A DNA stretch of 20,000 nt from Salpingoeca rosetta. Taxonomy: Eukaryota; Opisthokonta; Choanoflagellata; Craspedida; Salpingoecidae. This document shows, one piece after another, positions 1 to 15,292 of this stretch. Both the position numbers and the translations under genes were made by a program. Where the stretch lies: contig NW_004754931.1 of NCBI RefSeq assembly GCF_000188695.1, forward strand, positions 759,235 to 779,234. The letters are read 5' to 3'. The notes beneath the pieces were generated by a model, which saw only the letters and a list, made by a program, of their open reading frames with translations, was not told the DNA's origin and searched no databases. Position 1 is the stretch's first letter; each line of letters begins with the position of its first letter.

Positions 1-311
1 GATCAGACCAAGCTTCCTTCTTCTGGCTTCCTTGTTCGTTGTGTTGGCGTCAATCTTCGTCAGCAAAACACCAAGCGCACACACTACGCAAGAACGAAAA
101 TCGCGCAGTCAGAGAGCAAGAAGCAAGCAAGCAAGCAAGCAAGGACAGCTGCGTGGTTGACGCGAAGTGTTGTGGTGTGCGTGTGCGTGTGTGTGTCGCG
201 TGTGTGTGTGTCGCGTGTGTGTGTGTCGCGTGTGTGAACACTCGTGCTCGCACAGTCGATCGAACGGTGTTTGGTTAGGTGGAGGCAAGTTGAGCACCCG
301 CACGGGCGAGG
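1..311 (+). promoter_or_regulatory. Upstream region and probable 5' UTR of the chorismate synthase gene
   Basis: No coding exon is supported here. The stretch holds AAGC-type short repeats near 121-145 and a 15-bp minisatellite of about three copies at 186-230. The open frames across it are repeat translations. The likely start codon at 312 has A at -3, a favourable context. No TATA box or other core promoter element could be picked out with confidence. Confidence 0.5.
186..230. repeat. 15-bp TG/CGCG minisatellite, about 3 copies
   Basis: The unit is a TG run closed by TCGCG, repeated in tandem three times just upstream of the chorismate synthase start. The alternating purine-pyrimidine sequence could adopt Z-DNA; that is inference only. 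Confidence 0.8.
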
Positions 312-972
312 ATGAGCACGTTTGGGAAGTACTTTCGCGTGACGACCTTTGGCGAGTCGCACTGCAAAGGCGTTGGCTGCATCGTCGATGGGTGAGTTAC
401 GGCCGTGACAGTGAACAAAGGCTTGCTGGTGAATGCGAGCACGAGTGTGCATGTGTGCATGTGTGTATGTGTGCTGTGAACGCTTTGGTGCACGATCAAA
501 TACACACACACGTGTACTGTCACACACATGTTCATTCACATACACATACACACATGTACATGCACATACTCACATACACACTGTACAATCACACACACAT
601 GCACACACACACATGCACACACACACATGCACACACTACCACGGGATCAAGGGTGCCGCCGCTGCTGGAGCTGTCGGAGGAGGACATCCAGCCGCAGCTG
701 ACACGCCGCCGTCCAGGACAGAGCAAGCTCACCACCCCACGCAACGAGGCAGACAAGGTCTCAATCCTCTCTGGCACGGAGTCTGGCCGAACGCTGGGCA
801 CGCCAGTTGCGCTGTTCGTGGCAAACAAGGACCAGAAGCCAGGCGACTACAACTCCACGCGGCATGCCCCGCGCCCATCGCACGCCGACTACACGTACAC
901 AACCAAGTACGGCGTGCATGCGTCCAGTGGTGGCGGTCGTTCCAGCGCACGCGAGACGGTACGAGGTGATGC

Positions 973-1016
<44 letters not shown>

Positions 1017-1810
1017 ATGTGTGTGCGCATGTGTGTGTGTGTGTGCTTCTTGAGTGTAACAATGTTTGATGTGTTGTACGTTTGTTGATTTGGTATATGC
1101 GACCGTAACACATTCCTTCACATTCCACATGCATCCCCGCTGTCCCCTTCACCACCACCACCACCATCTTCACGACGTCATGTTCGCTGCAGGGATTTGA
1201 GATTGGGACTGGCTTTGAGGGCACAAAGCTGCGTGGGTCTGAGCATAACGACGCGTTTGTGAAGAAAGGCACGTCGCTGGGCACGGAGACCAACAACAGC
1301 GGCGGCATTCAGGGTGGCATCAGCAATGGCGAAAGCATCTATTTCCGCGTCGCATTCAAACCTCCCGCCACCATTGGGCAGGCGCAGACCTCGGCCAACT
1401 TCAGCGGCGAGAAGGACGTGGTGGCGGCAAAGGGGCGACACGACCCGTGCGTTGTGCCGCGCGCCGTGCCCATTGTGGAGAGCATGGCTGCGCTTGTGCT
1501 CGCCGACGCCGCGCTTGCACAGTTGGCTCGACAGGGGGCCACGCCACGCCACGCCGGTGTTGGCAGCAACGATGTCGACGCGCTGTCTGCCGAGGACCTG
1601 CGCGTGCGCTACGACCGCGAGCTGCGGCTGAAGGAGCAGTACCAGAAGCGGCTGCAGAAGCGCGTTGAGGCCGATGCAAGGGCCATCCCCACCAGGTACC
1701 TGTATCCTGGGCTGATTGTCGCTGGCGTGTTGGCGGGCGTCTACCTTGGGCGCCGGCTGTTTGGAGCGCCGAGCTACGCCTCGTCATCAAGCCTCGTGCT
1801 CGGCTACTGA
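312..1810 (+). CDS. ARO2: Chorismate synthase with internal gap and C-terminal membrane tail
   Basis: Chorismate synthase (EC 4.2.3.5) converts EPSP to chorismate, the last shikimate-pathway step, using reduced FMN. Proposed exons are 312-391, 652-958 and 1193-1810, with donors GTGAGT and GTACGA; the joined frame gives 334 residues. Exon 1 carries the family N-terminus with GESH (His17 in this model). Exon 2 carries the [13 protein letters not shown] block, RPSHAD (His104) and [12 protein letters not shown]. Exon 3 carries GFEIGTGF, the NNSGG-GGISNGE block and KGRHDP. Family members have about 110 more residues between SSARET and GFEIG, including the conserved GLGEP-type segment. None of this is encoded in the 234-bp TG-rich intron between exons 2 and 3, although both boundaries are phase 0 so the frame still joins. 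After the normal family end there is a charged, possibly helical stretch (about 264-295), then a hydrophobic segment near 298-315 followed by Arg-Arg. As assembled the enzyme is probably inactive; the gap may be an assembly artefact. Confidence 0.92.
433..650. repeat. TG/CA-rich intron 1 of chorismate synthase
   Basis: The intron (392-651) has a TG/ATG-rich half followed by a CA/TACA-rich half, so the two arms are roughly complementary and could pair. It ends at the AAG acceptor before exon 2. Confidence 0.7.
974..1050. repeat. (TG)n microsatellite at the chorismate synthase exon gap
   Basis: A nearly pure (TG)n run from about 974 to 1013 continues as imperfect TG to about 1048. It lies in the intron where the missing chorismate synthase exon(s) would be expected. 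Confidence 0.85.
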
Positions 1811-1857
1811 CTTTGTGTGTGTATGTATGTATGTGTGTGTGTTTGTTTGTTTGCTTG

Positions 1858-1903
<46 letters not shown>

Positions 1904-2337
1904 GACTCTTGTCAAATTGCTCCTGCTTCTCTGCATCACCTTCTGTTGCTCAAATTGACGTTAGTGCTTGAGGGCTGTCGCGTTCACTTCAATATCAACT
2001 AGTAATGGACCGAAAAGCAAGGCAAACCAAAGGGAGATGCAGGGCTGAAAGAGCCAGAAAGAGAAGCACACAGGAAGGGGGGCGAGTGCGTGTGTGTTGT
2101 TTGTGGTGGGGCAAGCGTGGACAGATGTGGAGACAGAGACACAGAGAGAGGGGGGGGCAGGGGGGCAAGAGGAGATGCATGCTCGACTGTAACAGAAAAC
2201 AGGTTGGGCGATAAAGGAAAAGCAGCAAGGGGCACACGATGCAAGACAGAAAAAACACACAAGGAAGATGCAAACAAACAATAAGACCCACATGTCATTC
2301 TTAGATAGTCCCTACAAAGCGACAGAGACAGTATCAC

Positions 2338-2400
<63 letters not shown>

Positions 2401-2403
2401 TGG
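1811..2403. other. Convergent 3' intergenic region with microsatellites
   Basis: This separates the chorismate synthase stop (1808-1810) from the pseudokinase stop (2404-2406, minus strand). It holds a (TG)n run at 1862-1899, a purine-rich stretch around 2005-2270 and a pure (CAT)n run of about 21 copies at 2338-2400. No conserved coding sequence or RNA gene was seen. Short frames here (for example 2005-2214) are basic, low-complexity and resemble nothing known. Confidence 0.6.
2338..2400. repeat. (CAT)21 triplet repeat immediately past the pseudokinase stop
   Basis: Twenty-one uninterrupted CAT units read as (ATG)n on the minus strand, beginning a few bases after the TAG stop. It is therefore probably in the 3' UTR. 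Read in frame it would be poly-Asp or poly-Met, which explains the spurious frames here. Confidence 0.9.
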
Positions 2404-8399
<5,996 letters not shown>

Positions 8400-9099
8400 C
8401 ACCGACCGGTACGCGTTGCGCCGTCAGGCAAGGTTGAACGCTTGCTTGCTCGCTTGCTTGTGATTGGGGTACGGTTGTGCGCGGGTGCGTTTGGTGCGTC
8501 GTGCGTCACGTCGTGCGCTGCTGTTGATTTGTTGCCCTGCGCGTGAGAGGCACGCACGAGTTTGATGTGTGAGTGAGGCAAAGACCCAACAGCTGTTTGC
8601 AGACACGTCGGCAGGCAGGCAGGGTGGCAGGCAGGTAGGCAACTTGGCAGGGTGGCGTGCACGGCTTGCAACCTCCCCTCCACAACCGCGCACCACACCA
8701 AACAAGACGAAGACGCAGCCCCACCTTGCTTGTCTTCTTGAGAAACCTGTGGGTGAGATTTTTGTGAGAAGATATTCGCGATTCGCCACGATTGCCCGCC
8801 AACTGCTTGAACGCGTTTGAGCGCCGCCGGCAGCCAGTGAAGACGCTGTGTGTGTGTGCGTCTTCGTGTTTGTGTGAGAGTGTGTGTGCGCGTGTTTCCG
8901 TGTGTGTGTGAGTGTGTGTCAAGCCGAGGCGTGTGCGCGGATTGGCTGTTGTATTGGGTGGGGGACTAGCACCGACAAGGACAATAGCAACGACGACGAC
9001 GACGACAGCGACGGGAAAACGACAACACCGGCTGACACGCCGCACGCACAAAACCACACAAGGCACACACGTACAAGCACACGCGCGCGCTGTGCCAGG
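8400..9099. promoter_or_regulatory. Divergent promoter region between the pseudokinase and EXO1 genes
   Basis: About 700 bp separate the two start codons. It contains GCTTGCTT-type repeats around 8441-8460, GGCAGGCAGG-type repeats around 8611-8645, and TG-rich and CA-rich tracts near 8847-8920 and 9045-9085. No conserved coding exon was recognised on either strand, including no convincing signal peptide or ectodomain for the pseudokinase. Both 5' UTRs probably lie here. No core promoter motif is claimed. Confidence 0.5.
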
Positions 9100-9350
9100 A
9101 TGGGAATTCAAGGACTGTTACAGCTGTTGCAGCCTGCAACGCAGGAGATGCACATCAAGGCGTATGCGGGAAAGAAAGTGGCCGTTGACTCGTACTGCTG
9201 GCTCCATCGTGGCGCATATGGATGTGCGGCAGACCTGGCCATGGGCAAGAAGACTGACCTGTACGTTTCATATGCCGCGAAGAGGGGCAGGAAGGAGAGC
9301 GGGTCAGCGTTGGTAGGGATGGTGGACGTGCAAACACCCAACCCATCTGC

Positions 9351-9412
<62 letters not shown>

Positions 9413-9733
9413 ATGTACATGTGCGTGTATGTGTGTGTGTGTCTCACTCTCTCCTCTACTCCCTCTCACTCCCTCTCACTCACTCTCACTCACTGTTGTG
9501 CTCTTCCCCCCCCCACCCTTTGCACTGCAACTTGCCACAAAAACCGCAGGCACATCCAATATTGCATGAAGCGGCTGGCAATGCTACAGCATTACGGCGT
9601 GACCCCTGTTGTCGTGTTGGACGGCAGAAACCTTCCCTCAAAGGGCGAAGAAGAGAAACAGCGAAGAGAGTACGTGAGCAGTCTCCACGTTGCACAGTCG
9701 CGGTTTTTACACCCAATCGCCCTGTCGACACGC

Positions 9734-9799
<66 letters not shown>

Positions 9800-10173
9800 G
9801 CTGATGGATTGGTTGTTTGCACGTCCACCATCACGTACACACACACTCTCTCTCACAGACACACACACACACTCATACACACTCACACACACACACACGT
9901 GCTTGTCCTGTCAGATCTCGGAGAAACCATCTAAAGCAAGGAACAGACTTGCTGCGCGCGGGCCACCGCTCAAAGGCGCTGGAGCACTTCCAACGCGCCA
10001 TCGACATTACGCCAGAGATTGGACATGCGCTGGTGCGCGCGTGCAGGGCGGCGGGGATTGAGTGTGTGGTTGCGCCGTACGAGGCAGATGCGCAGCTGGC
10101 GTTTCTGGCCACCAGCAAGTACGTGCACGCGGTCATCACTGAGGACTCTGACCTGCTCGTCTACGGCTGCCCA

Positions 10174-10218
<45 letters not shown>

Positions 10219-10920
10219 GGAGGGGGATTTACTCGTGCCTTACGTGTTTGTTTATGCATGTTGTTGTTTGTTGTTGTTGCTGTTGTTTGTTTGTTTGTTT
10301 GTTGTTGTTGCTGTTGTTGTTGTTTGTTTGCGTTGTTGTTGTTGCTCTGTTCACTCTTTCGGCTCTGTTCACTCTTTCGTGCTTGCTTGTATGCATCTCC
10401 GCAACCAACCAAACACCACCAACGTCGACTGCCACCAACACTTCAGGGTGCTGTTCAAGATGGACGAGTATGGCACTGGCCAGGAGATCCGCATGCAGCG
10501 CCTGTGTACGTCCGCTCGTGTCTGTCCTGGTGGTGATGGTGGTGATGGTGGTGATGGTGGTGATGGTGGTGATAACGGGACTGGTCCGTGTCCAAGTCAC
10601 GTGTTCAGCGGTGCCGCTCGCCTGCTGTTCTCACTGCTACAGCTGCAGCTGATGATTGACGATACTGATCGACGTTTCCTCTCGCCCTCTGTGCGTGTGT
10701 ACATGTACATGTGTGCAGTTCAAGGGGCACAGATTTCCACCACCATCAACTTCATGAGCTGGACACAGCGCCAGTTCCGAAAGGTATGCCAGAGAGAGAG
10801 TGTGTGTGTGATGCAACGTGTCGACAAGCAACATGAGCGTTGCAGTGTCGCTTTGCACTCTGCGTGCAGGAGTGGCGCACCCAAACAACACGTACCGCCA
10901 CCTCTCACTTGCGCTCACCT

Positions 10921-10970
<50 letters not shown>

Positions 10971-13387
10971 TCGCTCACACACACGCGCGCGCGCTTCAAC
11001 CTCGCGTGCAGATGTGCATCCTTGCTGGCTGCGATTACCTTCCCTCTCCAACGGGTCTTGGTGTCAAGACGGCATTCAAGATTGCCAAGATCCACGACAA
11101 CATCGACAAGGTTGTCATGGTACATGTGTGCATGTTGTGCATGTGCGTGCACATGTGTGTGTGTATGTGTGAACTGAACGCGTTGTTGGCATCTCCGCCC
11201 CACTTTCACACGTGTGACCTCATCCACACACTCTTGCCACCACCACCACCATGACAGATTGTGCAGGTGATTGCATCACGCGGTATCCGCGTCCCTGCGG
11301 ACTATGCAGAAATGTTCCGACGCGCCGAGCTGACGTTTGACCACCAGCCCGTGTATGACCCCGTCACCTCCACCGTGCGCCGCCTCACACCGCCGCGCGT
11401 CCCAGACCACAGCATCGCCTTTGCTGGCTGGTTCGTGATCGTGTGTGTTTGCGTGTTTGCGTCTGCGTCTGTGTTTGTCTGTGTGTGTGTTTGCGTCTCT
11501 GTGTGTGTGCTTGCGTCTGTGTGTGTTTGTGTCTGTGTGTGTGTGTGTTTGCGTCTGCGTCTGTGTTTGTCTGTGTGTGTGTTTGCGTCTCTGTGTGTGT
11601 GCTTGCGTCTGTGTGTGTTTGTGTCTGTGTGTGTGTGTTTGCGCCTGTGTGTGTGTGTGTGTGTCTGCGTGTGTGTGTGTGTGTGTTTGCGCCTGTGTGT
11701 GTGTGTGTGTGTGTGCTTCTGTCAGTCTGTCGACCTGGATGCCTGCCTGCACTGTGTGTATTTCCTGTGTTCGATATGCAGAAGGTCGTGTTGTGGTTCT
11801 TCACACTATCACAAGCGCCTTGGCTTGCAATGTTGACAGCATGCTGGATGCAGATGTGGCCGTGCGAATGTGCAAGGGAGAGCTCCACCCCACCACCCTG
11901 GTAATGATATGTTAAGCCAAATAGCACCACTATCCCCACCACGCTGTTCGCTCTGCGGGTGCACGCCGAGTTGATACTCTTCCTTCACCTCACCTGACTT
12001 CTGAGACCCGTTTTGCTCCGCCCGACCATGCATGCCCTCACCATCACCACCACGATTACCACCACTCATCCGTCCACCCATTCACATCCATGCGCTTCAC
12101 GCCTCTTTAGGAGCCGTTCCCAGACGAGTCGTCGTCCTCATCATCATCGTCGTCGTCGTCGTCGTCGTCGTTGTCACGTGCGCGCGTGAATCCAGCCATT
12201 CTCCAGCGCGAGAAGCAGGCCAAGCTCGACAGCTTCATCACAGCATCCGCCCGCAGACTCGGCAAGCACGCCGCCACACCACGTCGCCACGACAGCAGCA
12301 ACGACGACGACACCACGCAGCAACAGACGAAGGGGGAGGTGGTGGTGGCGGCGAATGATATGGGAGACGGGAGCACCGCGCCAGGTTTCCACAGGCAGCA
12401 TACCAAACGGCAGCACCGGCACCGGCAGCAGCACCAGCAGCAGCAATCGAGCCCGATGCACCTTGACGATGTGTTTGCTCGTTTTGAGCACACGCCACGC
12501 CGCCACCCGCTCACAACCCCATCGCCACCACACCGCCACCACCACCAGCAGCGCGGGTTCCCGCTGTCGTCTTCGTCATCCAAGTCATCACCGTCACTGC
12601 TGGCGTCCCTAACACGGCGCAACAGCCGCCCATCACTGCCATCGTCAGCGTCACCATCATCGTCATCATCGTCAGCTCGAACGGCCGCTGCTGCGACGTC
12701 GACGACGGGGGCGCTGCTGTCTGCGCACTTTCGTCGCTCGTCATCGTCGTCGCCGTCGTTCCCCTCCACCACTGTAACAGCGCGGCGCGCACGCCTGTCG
12801 CCATCGCCTTACGCTTCACCCTCGTCATCATCATCACAGCCGCAGCAACAGCAGCAGCAGCAGCAGCCTGCGTACACGTCCCGTGTGTCGGCAGCAGCGC
12901 GCAGGTCGTTCCGGCCGCCGGGAGCAACCAAGGGGCGCAGGCCCGCGTCAACCAGCACCTGCACCGCACGCGACAACGATGGTGGTGGTGGTGTTGAGGA
13001 TGAGGGTGAGGATGAGAAGCAAAGAATGGGGGTTCGGGGGAGGGCCCGGAAGAGGATTGTTGATGATGATGAGGATGACATTGAGGAGGAGGAGGAGGTC
13101 GACGCAGAGGGCGAAGGCGCTGGAAAGGAGAACAGCAACCATGCAAACAGCAAGAACACTGCCGATGAGATTGAAGATGACGACGGTGACGACGACCACA
13201 ACGACGATGATGATGACGACGACGACGATGGTGATGTTGCACACGAGGTGACGGATGGGCTTGCGCCCCCCACGGCTGCGTCCAAGTTCGGGCGGTCGAT
13301 TTCGTGCTCGTCCATCTCTGTCTCCCGCGAGTCGTCAGCGGTGCGTGACCGCCACCGCCACACGTGCCCTTCCCCGCTGTCATCGCC

Positions 13388-13418
<31 letters not shown>

Positions 13419-14264
13419 GATGGTGGCGGGCGTGTGTCTGGGGGTGCAGGTTCGCTGCGCCGTGCCCGCAGCGTTGGTCTCTCTAAGCGGCGCCACAGCA
13501 CCGACGGCAGGCGGGTCGTCAGCAAGTTCTTCAAGATCCAGAGCGTCAAGACAACAACAACAGCAGCAGCTGAAGCGATGAGTGCAGACGGTGGAACGAC
13601 AACAATGACCGTCACCTCCTCGATCACCAGCAGCGCAGGCATGTCGTCATTGTCGTCGCCAGCATCATCGTGTGCGGATGTGTTTTCGGGCGCCACGCCG
13701 ACGTCGACAGCGTCGCCATCGCCATCAATGCACAACAGCCGGCGATCATCACCAACCTCTCCCCCGCCACTCGTCACGTCATCCTCGTCGTCGTCCTCGT
13801 CATCAAGGTCGATTGCGTGTGCAGTGCGCCGCGCGTCTGCACAGCTGGACGCATTTGCACACCGCCCACGCATGTGCATTGCACAAAACGACGATGATAC
13901 TAATGCTGGCGACAAGTATCGCAGTGATGGTGGGGTGGGATTGAAGTCAAGCGAGGGCGGGCGCGAGATGTCAACGCTGGATGACAGTGCTGTTTATATG
14001 GACGTGCACACGGCAGCAGTGACACCAACCGCACGCAGCAGCAAGGGCAGCAAGGGCAGCAAGGGCAGCAGGGCTGGACGGCGGAGACCCATCAACAGCA
14101 CGAGCGAATGCGAAGGTGACGAAGACGACGACGGTGACGACGAAGAAGCTGGAAATGGCGATGAGGATGGGGTGTGTGGCATGTACAAGAAGGGCGGCAG
14201 TGGTCAAGGTGCGATGGCGGTGTTGGCGGAGCTGGACGGGTTTGCACGGGTCACACGAGGTTGA
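9100..14264 (+). CDS. EXO1: Exonuclease 1 (XPG/FEN1-family 5'-3' exonuclease)
   Basis: EXO1 resects 5' ends in mismatch repair and double-strand-break repair in the nucleus. Proposed exons: 9100-9260, 9550-9669, 9915-10175, 10447-10505, 10719-10783, 11012-11119, 11258-11430, 11840-11900, 12111-14264; phases agree at every junction, giving 1053 residues. The XPG N-domain opens [10 protein letters not shown]. Metal-binding residues are all present: Asp30 (VAVDSYCW), Asp78 (LDGRN), Glu150 and Asp152 (YEADAQ), Asp171 and Asp173 (EDSD), and Asp230 (AGCDYL). Numbering matches human EXO1 up to Asp173. The block [18 protein letters not shown] resembles the fungal form and accounts for a five-residue shift. 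The nuclease core ends near 340 with [14 protein letters not shown]. The remaining 700 or so residues come from one exon and look disordered: Ser runs, a Gln run, long Asp/Glu blocks and a [10 protein letters not shown] repeat. A VVSKFF segment (Ser807-Phe810) resembles the MLH1-interaction motif. Start context is good (A at -3, G at +4). The exon 8 acceptor (11838-11839) was chosen to fit the family. Confidence 0.95.
9354..9411. repeat. (GT)n microsatellite in EXO1 intron 1
   Basis: About 28 GT units between exons 9100-9260 and 9550-9669. Confidence 0.9.
9737..9797. repeat. (CA)n microsatellite in EXO1 intron 2
   Basis: About 30 CA units between exons 9550-9669 and 9915-10175, followed by further CA-rich sequence up to the acceptor at 9913-9914. 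Confidence 0.9.
10176..10217. repeat. (GT)21 repeat that forms the EXO1 intron 3 splice donor
   Basis: The repeat begins with the first base of the intron, so the 5' splice site is itself the first GT of the microsatellite. Further TTG/TTTG repeats follow at about 10260-10345. Confidence 0.85.
10921..10966. repeat. (CA)n microsatellite in EXO1 intron 5
   Basis: About 22 CA units, followed by a CGCG-rich stretch, upstream of the acceptor at 11010-11011. Confidence 0.9.
11459..11640. repeat. 92-bp tandem duplication in EXO1 intron 7
   Basis: A 92-bp GT-rich unit with recognisable GCGTCTGCGTCTGTG and GTGCTTGCGTCTGTG landmarks occurs at 11459-11550 and again at 11551-11640. The second copy differs only by one fewer GT. 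Further TG-rich sequence continues to about 11722. Confidence 0.88.
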
Positions 14265-14531
14265 GGTTGGTGATGAGGCAGACGCGCGCCGTCTGGTCGA
14301 AGCTCGTCGTCAAGCTCAGCCCGCGCTAGTTGTGGTGGTGTGTGTTTGGGGATGGGAAGTGGGGGGGGGGGGACGGCGGCAGATGGTGAGATGAAGAAGT
14401 GGTGGTGGTGTGGTTGTGTGTTATCGTTGTGTTTTGGTTTGTGTTGTCTTTTTGTTTGGAATTGCGCAGAAGGTGATCATAAGCAGCAGCCAAAACACCA
14501 TAAACGACATGCAAACACGGGTGCGGTCACG

Positions 14532-14615
<84 letters not shown>

Positions 14616-15260
14616 ATGTCTGTGTGCCAGTCGAAGCTGTTGATTGGCTGTGTGGAGATGACCGAGTTGTTGATGAGGCGCATGGTGCCGGCCACGCCAA
14701 GCATCTCCCCAGTTTCTTCGTCCTTGACCTGACGCGCCTTTGGGTAGTGGTACTTCCACAGATTGACGCTGCCGTTGCCGCCGCACGTGACAAACACGTC
14801 GCGGTCCTGCGGCGAGTGGCGCCCAACCCACACCGTCGACAGAGTGTGTGTGTGCATGTGTGCGTTGATGTGTGCGTGTGCACGTGTTCAAGTGTGCGTG
14901 TTGATTGTGTTCAGGTGTGTGTGCGTGTGTGGAAGGTAGCAAACAAGCGCACGTGTACACATGAACGCTCGCGCAGACACACGCGGGCACACGAAGACAG
15001 ACTCGCTCTCTTCCCCCCCCCCCCGGCTCTCTGGCCTCTTGTGACAGGTGCGAAAGGGAGCTGTGTTACCAAATGCAACTGCCCAGCAGTCGCGCTTTGG
15101 CTGCCCTTCCTCGGGCGAGATGTCCACTACAGGCTCGTCCGGCTGCCTTGGGTCCCACACCTTTACTGACCCTGGTGGTGAGGACAATTGGCAGGCCAAA
15201 CAGTCAGCCGTGACGCTTGGCACACTTTGGTCAATGACCGAAGCAGGAGGAGCGCAGGGG

Positions 15261-15292
<32 letters not shown>

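Noticed and set aside
959..1192. Hidden exon in the chorismate synthase gap intron
   Set aside because: All three plus-strand frames were read; none contains the expected conserved segment, only TG-repeat and unrelated sequence.
2005..2284. Small basic open frames between convergent genes
   Set aside because: Purine-rich low-complexity sequence with no similarity and no splice or start context; probably 3' UTR/intergenic.
8506..9111. Minus-strand frame with a hydrophobic Val run, considered as a signal peptide/ectodomain exon of the pseudokinase
   Set aside because: The hydrophobic run comes from GTC/GTT simple sequence opposite the EXO1 5' region, there is no ATG in good context, and no family resemblance.
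11761..11839. Earlier acceptor for EXO1 exon 8 (AG at 11779-11780) giving a longer exon
   Set aside because: Its phase does not match the GTTCGT donor at 11431, whereas the acceptor at 11838-11839 restores the frame and the expected family spacing.
12511..13915. 290- and 368-codon minus-strand open frames
   Set aside because: Shadows of the Ser/Asp-rich EXO1 last exon; TCG/GAC triplet bias keeps several frames open. No splice or domain support.
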